NCBI GenBank assembly: GCA_900319715.1
Contig: ONPM01000006.1
Span: 1 to 37,969 of the forward strand
Length of the DNA: 37,969 nt
Source: an uncultured Prevotella sp.
Lineage (GTDB): Bacteria; Bacteroidota; Bacteroidia; Bacteroidales; Bacteroidaceae
Reading direction: 5' to 3'
The notes under the pieces are model-generated. The model was given only the letters and a program-made list of their open reading frames with translations. It did no database searches and was not told the DNA's origin. A program made the translations under genes and the position numbers. Of this stretch, positions 7,498 to 15,813 are shown one piece after another; position 1 is the stretch's first letter; each line of letters opens with the position of its first letter.

Positions 7498-8811
7498 ATG
7501 GACTATCTTCAACAAATCCTAGACGAAGTTACTTTTCTGGTTCCCACAACAGGAACGATTGTGTGTGCCGTACTGGCATGCATACTGTTGGTATTCTCTG
7601 GCTACGCCTCAGGATCTGAGATCGCCTTCTTCTCCTTGTCGCCCAACGACCTCAACAACCTGGACGAGGATAAGAATGAGGCCGACCGTGTGATCACAGA
7701 GTTGCGCGACGATTCTGAACGTACGCTGGCTACCATCCTCATCACCAACAACCTGGTGAACGTGACCATCATCATGCTCTGCAACTATGCCATCAGCCAT
7801 GTCGTGGACTTCGGCAATGCCTATTGGCTGCAGTTCATCGTGATCACCGTCCTGCTGACCTTCCTCCTGTTGCTCTTTGGTGAGATCATGCCGAAGGTCT
7901 ATGCCACGCAACACGCGCTGGCCTTCTGCCGGTTCTCGGCCCCTGGCATACGGAGGCTCCGCAGTCTGTTCTATCCGCTGTCGTCTGTGCTCATCCGCTC
8001 TGGCATACTGGCCGAGAAGGTGGTGCAGAAGGAGAATCACGTTCTGAGCGTAGACGATCTGGAGCAGGCTCTCGAACTGACTGATGAAAATGAACTGCGC
8101 GAGGAGAAGAATATGCTCGAAGGTATTGTGCGCTTCGGCGACGAGACCGCCAAGGAGGTGATGACCAGCCGTCAGGATGTGGTTGACCTCGACTTTCGGT
8201 CGACGTTTCCTGATGTGCTCAAGTGTATCGTCGAGAACAACTATTCGCGTATCCCCGTGTATCAGGGTTCCATCGATAATATCCGCGGCATCCTGTATAT
8301 CAAGGATCTGCTCCCTCATCTCTCCAAGCCGTCGTCATTCCGTTGGCAGTCGCTGATACGTCCACCGTATTTCGTGCCAGAGACGAAGAAGATCGACGAC
8401 CTGCTGCGTGACTTCCAGGAGAATAAGGTGCATATCGCCATCGTCGTTGACGAGTTTGGAGGCACCAGTGGTATCATCACGCTGGAGGATATCCTCGAGG
8501 AGATTGTCGGAGAGATCAACGATGAGTACGACGAGGAAGAGAAGAACTATACGCGCGTCAATGCCAACACCTATATCTTTGAAGGCAAGACGCTACTGAG
8601 TGATTTCTTCAAGATTCTGGATCTTGACGATGATATGTTCGAGGATGTAGAGGGCGATGCCGACTCGCTGGCAGGACTGCTGCTGGAGATCAAGGGCGAC
8701 TTCCCCGAGTTGCACGAGCGGCTCGACTACAAGAATTTCACTTTTGAAGTGTCGGAACTCGACGGGCACCGTATTTCCAAGATCAAAGTGATCATTCATG
8801 AGAAGGAATAA
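7498..8811 (+). CDS. gldE: GldE-like CNNM/CBS membrane protein
   Basis: 437 residues. Residues 15-190 form a DUF21/CNNM membrane domain with hydrophobic helices (TGTIVCAVLACILLVFSGYASGSE, then the LQFIVITVLLTFLLLLFGEIMPK region), including the SGSEIAFFS and GEIMPKVYA motifs. Two CBS repeats follow (about 210-340; PVYQGSIDNIRGILYIKD and IVVDEFGGTSGIITLEDILEE) and then a CorC/HlyC domain to the end. The family includes magnesium/cobalt efflux-type proteins and GldE of gliding flavobacteria; in non-gliding gut Bacteroidales the name is by homology only. It is translationally coupled to ssb. Confidence 0.9.
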   Translation: MDYLQQILDEVTFLVPTTGTIVCAVLACILLVFSGYASGSEIAFFSLSPNDLNNLDEDKNEADRVITELRDDSERTLATILITNNLVNVTIIMLCNYAISHVVDFGNAYWLQFIVITVLLTFLLLLFGEIMPKVYATQHALAFCRFSAPGIRRLRSLFYPLSSVLIRSGILAEKVVQKENHVLSVDDLEQALELTDENELREEKNMLEGIVRFGDETAKEVMTSRQDVVDLDFRSTFPDVLKCIVENNYSRIPVYQGSIDNIRGILYIKDLLPHLSKPSSFRWQSLIRPPYFVPETKKIDDLLRDFQENKVHIAIVVDEFGGTSGIITLEDILEEIVGEINDEYDEEEKNYTRVNANTYIFEGKTLLSDFFKILDLDDDMFEDVEGDADSLAGLLLEIKGDFPELHERLDYKNFTFEVSELDGHRISKIKVIIHEKE

Positions 8812-8834
8812 TTAATGTAAAGAATTGAACAGAC

Positions 8835-9674
8835 ATGAGAAAACTATATATACTGCTGGCATTGCTGGTAGCCATGATGACGATTGGCGAGGTGTCTGCC
8901 CAGCGGTCAAAGGCAAACAAGCGTCGTCATGCCAAGACGCATAAGGTGGTTAAGAAGCATCATCGTACGAAAAAGAAGGCCGTGAAGAAGCGTACTGCCG
9001 TCATCCGGCCTGTGGATCCACGCCTGAACGACCCGGACTACGATCCCAATATCATGTGTGAGGATACCTGTGGCCATGTGCACGGCATCGACCTGTCACA
9101 CTATCAGGGGCAGGTGTTCTGGGAGACGGTGGGCGAGAATACGAAGATGGCGTATGTCTATCTGAAGGCCACAGAGGGTGGCGACCGTATTGACGAGCGC
9201 TATGAGCGTAACATCGAACTGGCCCATCGCTATGGCCTGAAGGTGGGAAGTTACCATTTCTTCCGTCCGAAGACACCCTTGCTGCAGCAACTGGAGAACT
9301 TCAAAACGCAATGCCTGCCTGGAGAACAGGACCTGATACCGATGATAGATATTGAGACGACGGGAGGTCTTTCTGACCGTGAGTTCTGCGACTCACTCTT
9401 CCGTTTCCTGGGCTTGATCGAGCGCACTTATCGTCAGCAGCCGCTGTTATATACCTTCCGCAATTTCTACAACAAGCATCTGCTGGGTCAGATAGACGAC
9501 TACAAACTGATGATTGCCATGTATACGGAGGAAGAGCCTGTGCTGGCCGACGGAAGAGATATCACCATGTGGCAATACACGAGCAAAGGTCGTATCGTCG
9601 GCATCAGCGGCTATGTGGACAAGAGTCGGTTCATGGGTCGTCACGGCCTGCGCGAAATCCGCTTCCGCCACTAA
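8835..9674 (+). CDS. Exported GH25 lysozyme-family muramidase
   Basis: 279 residues. A signal peptide (MRKLYILLALLVAMMTIGEVSAQ) is followed by a Lys/Arg/His-rich stretch at residues 24-57. The GH25 domain starts at GIDLSHYQG (D86) and includes YVYLKATEGGD, YGLKVGSYHFFRP and the catalytic pair D172/E174 in MIDIETTGG, then MWQYTSKGRI near the end. It should cleave the MurNAc-GlcNAc bond of peptidoglycan in the periplasm or outside the cell. The basic region could bind anionic wall or surface polymers (inference). The gene ends facing a minus-strand gene, with only a repeat between them. Confidence 0.93.
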   Translation: MRKLYILLALLVAMMTIGEVSAQRSKANKRRHAKTHKVVKKHHRTKKKAVKKRTAVIRPVDPRLNDPDYDPNIMCEDTCGHVHGIDLSHYQGQVFWETVGENTKMAYVYLKATEGGDRIDERYERNIELAHRYGLKVGSYHFFRPKTPLLQQLENFKTQCLPGEQDLIPMIDIETTGGLSDREFCDSLFRFLGLIERTYRQQPLLYTFRNFYNKHLLGQIDDYKLMIAMYTEEEPVLADGRDITMWQYTSKGRIVGISGYVDKSRFMGRHGLREIRFRH

Positions 9675-9694
9675 ATCCGTAAATCGTAGATCCC
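9671..9694. repeat. AT-rich heptamer array at the GH25 stop codon
   Basis: About three units of type GTAAATC(C). The array includes the GH25 stop TAA (9672-9674) and fills the 21-base gap to the stop codon of the facing gene. Confidence 0.6.
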
Positions 9695-9695
9695 T

Positions 9696-10529
9696 TTACT
9701 CTTCGATGTGCGACAGGGAGTGGACGAACGACGAAAAGAAGTTGGTGACGCTCTCTGATGGATAGTATTTGAAATAGCGGGCCGAACGGCGAACGTGACT
9801 GAACGTCGCCGACGAGTTTGTGTTGTGTACGAAGATGCCACCGTCCTGCTGTGAGAAATACCAGTCCTGCGAGCGGGTGTTCGTAAACTCGATCAACTCC
9901 TGAGCAATGTGGTCTATCCGTTTCTCCTTCCGTTCCTTCAGGAAGGGGATGTCTTCTTCTGAAAAACCAAACAGCCTGATGAGGAACTCTCCGATGAGTT
10001 GGGTCATCTGTGTGAGTCGAAGGCGCTCTATCCACTTGCCTACGGCCTGATAGTCAATCCGTTGACTGTTCTTGCGCAGGAAGATGCCAAGTTCCGTCAG
10101 TTGGCGGATGGGCATACCCTCGTTGAACAGATGGCGCACCACGCGGAGAAGGATCAACAGCAACTGGCGGGATGTCATGTCTGAGTGCTCGTCGTCGAGG
10201 ATATCCTGCAGCCTGCGGTTGAGCAGGGGATTCGTCAGACGGTCGGGACGCAGATACTCGTCTTCCTCCAGATCGTCTTGTTCTTTCTCCTGAGCCCGAT
10301 AATCAGACATCGCTTTCTCCCAGTCCTTCTGCTGCTTCTCCGTCAGATGCAGGAAGAACTGGTTCTTGTTGTGGATGATGCCGTCGTAGACAAAGGGGAC
10401 GACGTTGTGCATGACTGCCAGTTGGTACAGTCGGCCCCACTTGAAGGCCGACATGGGCTCTATGTCTTCCGTGCTCTGGAAGGCTCCGCTCCTCAGGAGA
10501 CTGAATAAATTGCGTTGTATGATATCCAC
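9696..10529 (-). CDS. Uncharacterised protein, possibly PF14907-like
   Basis: 277 residues, predicted soluble and mostly helical. The segment HNVVPFVYDGI near the N-terminus and LFNEGMPIRQLTELGIFLRK around residue 150 resemble the conserved middle of the PF14907 (NTP_transf_5) proteins common in Bacteroidales. I see no clear nucleotidyltransferase catalytic Gly-Ser...Asp-x-Asp motif, so activity is doubtful. An acidic stretch (QDDLEEDEY) lies near residue 85. It is the last gene of the minus-strand set led by the LacI regulator, 30 bases after the antiporter gene, with a heptamer array between. A link to hexuronate use is suggested only by position. Confidence 0.7.
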   Translation of the reverse strand: MDIIQRNLFSLLRSGAFQSTEDIEPMSAFKWGRLYQLAVMHNVVPFVYDGIIHNKNQFFLHLTEKQQKDWEKAMSDYRAQEKEQDDLEEDEYLRPDRLTNPLLNRRLQDILDDEHSDMTSRQLLLILLRVVRHLFNEGMPIRQLTELGIFLRKNSQRIDYQAVGKWIERLRLTQMTQLIGEFLIRLFGFSEEDIPFLKERKEKRIDHIAQELIEFTNTRSQDWYFSQQDGGIFVHNTNSSATFSHVRRSARYFKYYPSESVTNFFSSFVHSLSHIEE

Positions 10530-10533
10530 TGAA

Positions 10534-10563
10534 GTATTTACGATTTACTGATTTACGATTTAT
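10534..10563. repeat. AT-rich heptamer array between antiporter and uncharacterised gene
   Basis: About four 7-8 base units of type GATTTAC (GTAAATC on the minus strand). It fills the whole spacer and includes the stop codon of the antiporter gene (10560-10562). Confidence 0.65.
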
Positions 10564-11834
10564 GAGTAGCGGCGGGGGTAGCGTAAGAGGATGGCAATCA
10601 GGGAGACGAAGCCTAATACGAGCGGATAGTAGAGGTAGGGGATGATGCTTATCGGACTCAGCGCGGCCAGCCCTGAGGCAATGAGCAGTTGAGCCCCATA
10701 GGGGAGCACGCCCTGCACGGTGCACGAGAATGTGTCGAGGATCGAGGCGCATCTCCTGTTGTCTACCCCGAAACGGTCGCCGATCTGTTTGGAGATGTTG
10801 CCGACGGTCAGGATGGCCACCGTGTTGTTGGCCGTACACACATTGACCAGCGACACTAAAAAGGCGATACTCAGTTCCGCCCCCCGTTTGCTGCTGACAT
10901 GTCGTGTGAGCAGGCGGATGATGAAGTCGATGCCGCCCTGTTGTCGGATGAGTTCGAGCATGCCGCCAGCCATCATCGTCACAATGATCAGTTCGCCCAT
11001 TGAGAGGATGCCTTCGCCCATGCTGCCAAACCATCCGAAGATATCAATAGACCCCGTCAGCAGGCCGATGAGACCCGTCAGCATGATGCCTAATGTCAGT
11101 ACGGCCATTACATTCATGCCAAAGACGGCGGTAAACAACACGACGAGGTAAGGGATGACCTTCACCCATTCCACTTGTGCCGTATGTTGGGGTGCCTCCG
11201 TCTGATTGCCCATAAACAGATAGCATATCAGCACGATTAGGGCTGCTGGAAAGACGAAGAACACATTAACCCTGAACTTATCGCTCAACCGGCATCCCTG
11301 TGTCTGTGTCGCCATGATGGTGGTGTCGGATATGAACGAGAGGTTGTCGCCGAAGAAGGAGCCTCCCACGATGATGGCGGTCATCAGCGACAGGTCTGTG
11401 TGCGTCTCGCTGGCCACTCCTGCGGCGATAGGTACCAACGCGGCAATCGTGCCGACGCTGGTGCCGATAGATATCGATACGAAGCAGGCGGCCAGGAACA
11501 TGCCGGCCAGAATCATCTGGGGTGGTAGCAAGGCGAGCGTCAGGTTGACTGTCGCGTCGATGCATCCCATGGCTTTGGCAGAGTGCGCGAAAGCACCTGC
11601 CAGCACGAAGATCCAGATCATGAGCATCATCTGCTCTGTGGCTGCACCCCGGCTGAAGAGGTCGATGCGCTGTTTGAGGCCTTTCCCTGAGAAGATGGCT
11701 ATGGCATAAATGCTCGACACCATGAACGCCACCGTGATGGGTATCTTGTAGAAGTCATGAACCAGGATGCTCGTCAGGAGATAGAATGTGATGAAGACGA
11801 GCAATGGACTCAGGGCAATCAGACCTCTTTTCAT
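10560..11834 (-). CDS. NhaC-family Na+/H+ antiporter-like transporter
   Basis: 424 residues with about ten to eleven hydrophobic segments, shorter than many NhaC proteins. Conserved ion-transporter stretches include SISIGTSVGTIAALVPIAAG and GGSFFGDNLSFISDTT, the latter a diagnostic NhaC motif, and VCTANNTVAILTVG in the second half. It sits in the inner membrane. Its ATG directly abuts the stop codon of uxaA, so it is translationally linked to altronate dehydratase. This suggests ion homeostasis during, or Na+-coupled handling of, organic acid substrates; direct hexuronate transport is not shown by sequence. Confidence 0.88.
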   Translation of the reverse strand: MKRGLIALSPLLVFITFYLLTSILVHDFYKIPITVAFMVSSIYAIAIFSGKGLKQRIDLFSRGAATEQMMLMIWIFVLAGAFAHSAKAMGCIDATVNLTLALLPPQMILAGMFLAACFVSISIGTSVGTIAALVPIAAGVASETHTDLSLMTAIIVGGSFFGDNLSFISDTTIMATQTQGCRLSDKFRVNVFFVFPAALIVLICYLFMGNQTEAPQHTAQVEWVKVIPYLVVLFTAVFGMNVMAVLTLGIMLTGLIGLLTGSIDIFGWFGSMGEGILSMGELIIVTMMAGGMLELIRQQGGIDFIIRLLTRHVSSKRGAELSIAFLVSLVNVCTANNTVAILTVGNISKQIGDRFGVDNRRCASILDTFSCTVQGVLPYGAQLLIASGLAALSPISIIPYLYYPLVLGFVSLIAILLRYPRRYS

Positions 11835-13328
11835 TTACAGAGTAACGCCGTTTTTAAAGATCGATATTTCGCGGTAGTCGTTGGCTTCGTTCTTGGCTTT
11901 CTCGCCACTGGCGACGGCCAGCACCTTGTCGATGAACTCAGGCACGAGTTCCTGCATGGTGCGACCCTCCACGAGTTGTCCTGCCGAGAAGTCGATCCAG
12001 TTCTGCTTGCGTCGGGCGAGATCCGGATTCGTGGCGATCTTCATCGTGGGAACGAACGTGCCGAAGGGCGTACCGCGACCTGTGGTGAAGAGCACGAGAT
12101 GACAACCACAGGATGCCAGAGCCGTAGCGGCGACCAGGTCGTTGCCTGGCGCAGAGAGGAGATTCAGACCCGTATTCTGCAGACGGTCACCATATTCCAT
12201 CACGCCGCTTACAGGCGCCTTGCCGCATTTCTGCGTACAGCCCAGAGCCTTGTCTTCGAGGGTGGAGATACCGCCGGCCTTGTTTCCTGGTGAGGGATTC
12301 TCACCCACAGGCTCGCCATGAGAGAGGAAATACTCCTTGAAGTTATTGATCATCGAGACCGTCTGGTCGAAGAGTTGCTCCGTACGGCAGCGGTTCATCA
12401 GGATGGTCTCTGCGCCGAACATCTCTGGTACTTCCGTCAGCACCGATGTGCCACCCTGGGCCACGAGCCAGTCAGAGAACTCTCCCACAAGCGGATTGGC
12501 GGTGATGCCAGAGAAGCCGTCAGACCCACCGCACTTCAGACCGACGCGGAGTTTGCTTACGGGCACCACCTCGCGCTTGTCTTGCCTGGCTTTCTCATAG
12601 AGTTCGCGCAGAATGGCCATACCAGCCTCCATCTCATCGTCCACCTTCTGGGTGATGAGTAGTTTGATGCGGCTCTGATCATAGTCGCCCAGCATCTTCA
12701 TGAACTCGTCGGGTTGGTTGTTCTCGCAGCCGAGACTCAGCACGAGCACGGCACCGGCATTGGGGTGCAGGCAGATGTCGCGCAGCACCTTGCGGGTGTT
12801 CTCGTGGTCACCTGAGAGTTGTGAACAGCCGAAGTTATGATGCCAGGCGTAGATGGCGTCGACACCTTCTTCGTTGGTCTCGCGCTTTAACTCCTTCACC
12901 AGGCGCTCTGCGATGCCGTTCACGCAGCCGACGGTAGGCACTACCCATACTTCGTTGCGCACACCCACATCGCCGTTCTTACGCACATAACCCTTAAAGG
13001 TGCGATTCTCCTGTTTGATGTTAAGTTCTTCGTTTACAGGCTGGTATGTGTATTCGAGCGTGCCAGACAGATTGGTCTTCAGGTTGTTCTCGTTCACCCA
13101 GTCGCCTGCCTTCAGATCCTCGCGAGCATGACCGATGGGGTAGCCGTACTTGATGATGTCAGTACCCTTCGGTGCGTCTTTGATCAATACTTTGTGACCA
13201 GCAGGCGTGTCTTGGTTCAGGACGATGTTTTGGCCGTCCACTTCGATGATGTCTCCCTTCTTTTTCGGCTGCAGGCATACCACCACGCTGTCAGCCGGAT
13301 TAATCTTTAAGTAAGTTGCTAAATTCAT
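11835..13328 (-). CDS. uxaA: Altronate dehydratase
   Basis: 497 residues, full length. It dehydrates D-altronate to 2-keto-3-deoxygluconate in galacturonate breakdown. The N-terminal SAF domain occupies about residues 10-90 and the catalytic part begins at GYVRKNGDVGVRNEVWVVPTVGCVN. Further motifs: HNFGCSQLSGDHE, LGCENNQ, LKCGGSDGFSGITANP and CGCHLVLFTTGRGTPFG. An alternative is a related sugar-acid dehydratase such as galactarate dehydratase, but length and SAF fusion favour UxaA. The product feeds kdgK and eda at 15814-17556. No promoter was found in the 55-base gap after lacI, so read-through from the lacI promoter is likely. Confidence 0.95.
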   Translation of the reverse strand: MNLATYLKINPADSVVVCLQPKKKGDIIEVDGQNIVLNQDTPAGHKVLIKDAPKGTDIIKYGYPIGHAREDLKAGDWVNENNLKTNLSGTLEYTYQPVNEELNIKQENRTFKGYVRKNGDVGVRNEVWVVPTVGCVNGIAERLVKELKRETNEEGVDAIYAWHHNFGCSQLSGDHENTRKVLRDICLHPNAGAVLVLSLGCENNQPDEFMKMLGDYDQSRIKLLITQKVDDEMEAGMAILRELYEKARQDKREVVPVSKLRVGLKCGGSDGFSGITANPLVGEFSDWLVAQGGTSVLTEVPEMFGAETILMNRCRTEQLFDQTVSMINNFKEYFLSHGEPVGENPSPGNKAGGISTLEDKALGCTQKCGKAPVSGVMEYGDRLQNTGLNLLSAPGNDLVAATALASCGCHLVLFTTGRGTPFGTFVPTMKIATNPDLARRKQNWIDFSAGQLVEGRTMQELVPEFIDKVLAVASGEKAKNEANDYREISIFKNGVTL

Positions 13329-13355
13329 TTTTCCTTGTATTTGTTTGTTCTAGTT

Positions 13356-13386
13356 GTAAATCCTTAAATCGTATATCCGTAAATCA
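13356..13386. repeat. AT-rich heptamer array between lacI and uxaA
   Basis: Four 7-8 base units of type GTAAATCC on the plus strand. The last unit contains the TGA stop codon of the LacI-family gene (13384-13386, read on the minus strand). Confidence 0.65.
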
Positions 13387-14451
13387 GATGGCCGTCCTTC
13401 GGTAGAAGTCTACGTTCTCCTTGGTCAGGATTTCAATCGGCATATAGTTCACGGGGTTCACGGCCCGCTTCATCACGATGGCGTTGAAGAGGGCGTCCAC
13501 GCTGGCGTAGCCCTGCTGGTAGGCGTGCTGGGCGATGAGGAACGAGATGCTGCCGTTGTGGATGCACTCCACGTTCTTTGGCACCATGTCGTAGCCCATG
13601 ATCTGGATGTTCCTTCGGTTTGTCTTCTGCAGAAACGAACCCACGAGGTGTGCCTTCGAGTTGAACGTGATGCAGTGGTGTACCTTCGGATGTGCTTTGA
13701 AGAATGTCTCCAGGATATTGTCGTACTCCTTGTGCTCGTCGTCGAGTGGCAGATCTACCTCCGATATGTTGATGTCGGGGAAGTGGTCCATCATGTAGTG
13801 CCGGAAGCCCGTCTCACGGTTGGCCTGCTGCTTCGAGCCTACCTTGCCGTCGCGTGTCTGTTTCACGATGGCCACCTCTTTCTCCCTGCCTGCTATCAGC
13901 ATGAGCATCTTGGCTGCAAAGTAGCCGCTGGCGAAAGAGTCCTGTCCGAAGAAGGTCAGCGGTTTGAGGTCGGGCATATACGAGTCGAGCAGCACGTAGG
14001 GGATCTGCCGCTCCGTCAGTTTCTCGGTGAAGCGCGATGTCTGCTCAAGCGTGGTGGGCACGATGATCACCCCGTCGATCTTGGCGGTGAGGAACTCGCG
14101 TACCATACGGGTGAAGGCGGCATTGTTGAATCGCTCGTAGTAGACGAACTTCAGGTTGATGCCGAAATCCCTTCTGAAGTCGGTACAAGCCTGGGCGCCT
14201 TCCTCGATCTCGTCCCAGTAGGCCTCCTGCTCGTGCTTGGGCAGTACGATGTAAAAGTTGTACGTCTTGTTGTAGGCGAGGGCAGAGGCGTACATGTTAG
14301 GCCGGTAGTCGAGTTCCTCCAGGGCCTTGTTCACTTTCTCCAGTGCAGACTTGCTCACGTTGGGACGGTTGTGCAGCACGCGGTCTACCGTTCCCGTAGA
14401 TACTCCGGCGCGGTCTGCGATATCCTTGATGGTAATGATCTCTTTCGACAT
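13384..14451 (-). CDS. LacI-family transcriptional regulator
   Basis: 355 residues from ATG 14451. The upstream in-frame ATG at 14481 overlaps the -7 promoter element and cannot be on the transcript. The N-terminal HTH (residues 5-58: TIKDIADRAGVSTGTVDRVLHNRPNVS) and hinge RPN precede a periplasmic-binding-protein-like sensor (FYIVLPKHEQEAYWDEIEEGA, DGVIIVPTT, QIMGYDMV). The position ahead of uxaA and near kdgK/eda argues for control of hexuronate catabolism, analogous to KdgR/UxuR, with KDG or a hexuronate as possible effector. Family firm, ligand inferred. Confidence 0.93.
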   Translation of the reverse strand: MSKEIITIKDIADRAGVSTGTVDRVLHNRPNVSKSALEKVNKALEELDYRPNMYASALAYNKTYNFYIVLPKHEQEAYWDEIEEGAQACTDFRRDFGINLKFVYYERFNNAAFTRMVREFLTAKIDGVIIVPTTLEQTSRFTEKLTERQIPYVLLDSYMPDLKPLTFFGQDSFASGYFAAKMLMLIAGREKEVAIVKQTRDGKVGSKQQANRETGFRHYMMDHFPDINISEVDLPLDDEHKEYDNILETFFKAHPKVHHCITFNSKAHLVGSFLQKTNRRNIQIMGYDMVPKNVECIHNGSISFLIAQHAYQQGYASVDALFNAIVMKRAVNPVNYMPIEILTKENVDFYRRTAI

Positions 14452-14478
14452 TTTCTGTTGTTTCTTATTTTTTCCGTG

Positions 14479-14510
14479 CAAAGGTACGATAATTCCGTGA
14501 AATATGCAAA
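14479..14510 (-). promoter_or_regulatory. Promoter for the lacI-uxaA-antiporter set
   Basis: On the minus strand TTTG at 14510-14507 and TACCTTTG at 14486-14479 are 20 bases apart. The element places the transcription start well after 14479, which fixes the regulator start codon at 14451. Confidence 0.8.
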
Positions 14511-14575
14511 CTTACAATAGAAAATGTGCACGTAAACGAATTCTATTAAACCCAAATGTCCCCAGAACCTTTCAG

Positions 14576-14621
14576 TTCTTAGTAGGCATCAGCACGAACC
14601 GTGGAAGGCATCGTTACAAAC
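14576..14621. repeat. Two degenerate 22-bp repeat units
   Basis: Two copies of an AGGCATC-centred unit (TTAGTAGGCATC around 14579 and TGGAAGGCATC around 14601) about 22 bases apart. The same core and spacing recur at 37820-37880, pointing to a dispersed intergenic repeat. Only the core is conserved, so the match is tentative. Confidence 0.4.
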
Positions 14622-14622
14622 T

Positions 14623-14665
14623 CACCCCCGATTTTGCTAATTCTGAAATAGCAATTTCGGGGGTG
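14623..14665. terminator. Strong hairpin after the orphan histidine kinase
   Basis: Arms 14623-14639 and 14649-14665 pair at 15 of 17 positions, with CACCCCCGA/TCGGGGGTG at the base and a 9-base loop. It lies just beyond the stop codon of the minus-strand kinase gene. There is no clear U-run on the minus strand, so factor-assisted termination or an RNA-stability role is possible. Confidence 0.5.
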
Positions 14666-14687
14666 CCAATCGGTGCCAAAAGCCTGG

Positions 14688-15536
14688 TCAATCGATGTCA
14701 AAGGCCCGGTTTTCCTTTTTGGTGTCTCTCATCTTGCAGGGGAACCAGAAGGAGGCGACGGTCTTCTTGTCGTATTCCGTGTCCATATAGAACTCGCCTC
14801 CCAGCACTTCGACGATGGCCTTGCATAGAGACAGGCCGAGCACCGAAGACTCGTTGACGTGCTTCAGGGCGTCTTCCTTCTGCAGGAATGAGTAGATGTC
14901 GGCGCCGATCACTTCTGCCTGGCCGATGCCGATATAGGTGACGGACACCTTGAGCCCTCTTCTCTCATTGGTGTATCTGATGATGATGTCTCCTTCGGAG
15001 ATGTGGTTGGCGGCATTCGTCAGGATGTGCATCATGAGTTGGTGCATGAAGTTGGTGTCGAGCCACACCTTGCAGTGGGGCGAGAGGTCGGTCGTTACGC
15101 GCACCAGCACGTCGGGCTTGGTGATGTTCAGCGCCTCGCGACGATAAGAGGCCATGAGTTCGCTCAGGTTGACCTCAATGAATGTGAATGAGGGTGTGAT
15201 GCCCTGGAACTTGGACAGTTCGTAGAGTTTTGAGACGAACGAGAGCAGTTCCTCAGTGTTCTGCTTAATACTGCAGGCCGTCTCCTTCACCTGCTCGAGT
15301 GGCATCGTCTCGTGCTCGTCTTCCAGGATGAGGTTGCTGAAGCCCAAGATGGCATTCAGCGGTGAGCGCAGAGTGTGACTAATGTTGTCTATGAATACCG
15401 TCTTCAACTGTTCGCTCTTCTGAGCCCGGGTGAGTTCTCTCTTCAATCGTTTCTGATAGTGGTGATACATCAGGAAGAATGCTACTCCAAAGATGGCTAG
15501 CAACACCAGAACCGTGATCAGTAATACTTCGTTCAT
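14688..15536 (-). CDS. Membrane histidine kinase with degenerate ATP-binding boxes
   Basis: 282 residues from ATG 15536; an earlier in-frame ATG at 15587 falls inside the promoter. One N-terminal membrane helix (VLLITVLVLLAIFGVAFFLMYHHY) is followed directly by a coiled segment and HisKA with FIDNISHTLRSPLNAILGF, the phospho-acceptor His being in ISHTLRSP. The HATPase domain keeps an N box (HILTNAANHI), but the G1 position reads TYIGIGQAE instead of DTGxG and G2 reads SSVLGLSLCKAI. There is no periplasmic sensor and no adjacent response regulator. It may be a weak kinase or a pseudokinase partner. It is divergent from kdgK. Confidence 0.85.
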   Translation of the reverse strand: MNEVLLITVLVLLAIFGVAFFLMYHHYQKRLKRELTRAQKSEQLKTVFIDNISHTLRSPLNAILGFSNLILEDEHETMPLEQVKETACSIKQNTEELLSFVSKLYELSKFQGITPSFTFIEVNLSELMASYRREALNITKPDVLVRVTTDLSPHCKVWLDTNFMHQLMMHILTNAANHISEGDIIIRYTNERRGLKVSVTYIGIGQAEVIGADIYSFLQKEDALKHVNESSVLGLSLCKAIVEVLGGEFYMDTEYDKKTVASFWFPCKMRDTKKENRAFDID

Positions 15537-15584
15537 TTTGAAATCCTTTTGTCTTTGATTAACGATGTTGATTGTTTTGAAATG

Positions 15585-15616
15585 CAAAATTATGGCAAAA
15601 TCTGCAAACTACCAAA
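15585..15616 (-). promoter_or_regulatory. Promoter for the orphan histidine kinase
   Basis: On the minus strand TTTG at 15616-15613 and TAATTTTG at 15592-15585 are 20 bases apart. The kinase ATG at 15536 follows. Confidence 0.75.
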
Positions 15617-15691
15617 CAAAAAGCCGAAAATGTTGCGTTTTTATGGCAATTAGGCCCTGAGCAAGTGCCGACATAGCCCGACGGACGAAAT

Positions 15692-15699
15692 CGTTAACG
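15692..15699. promoter_or_regulatory. Possible operator palindrome in the kinase-kdgK divergent spacer
   Basis: The perfect 8-base palindrome CGTTAACG lies 29 bases ahead of the kdgK -33 element. LacI-family dimers bind short palindromes, so it could be the regulator's site, but I found no second copy near the lacI promoter. Confidence 0.2.
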
Positions 15700-15728
15700 T
15701 GTTTTTTTTCTATAAATACCCGAAAATA

Positions 15729-15760
15729 TTTGCACGGCTCGGAAAAAGTTGCTATCTTTG
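15729..15760 (+). promoter_or_regulatory. Promoter for kdgK-eda
   Basis: TTTG at 15729-15732 and TATCTTTG at 15753-15760 are 20 bases apart, followed 53 bases later by the kdgK ATG. The 226-base divergent spacer also holds the kinase promoter on the other strand. Confidence 0.8.
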
Positions 15761-15813
15761 TGGTCGCAAACAGAAATTAGTTGAATAATACAAATTAAAA
15801 AAGGAAAAAGAAA

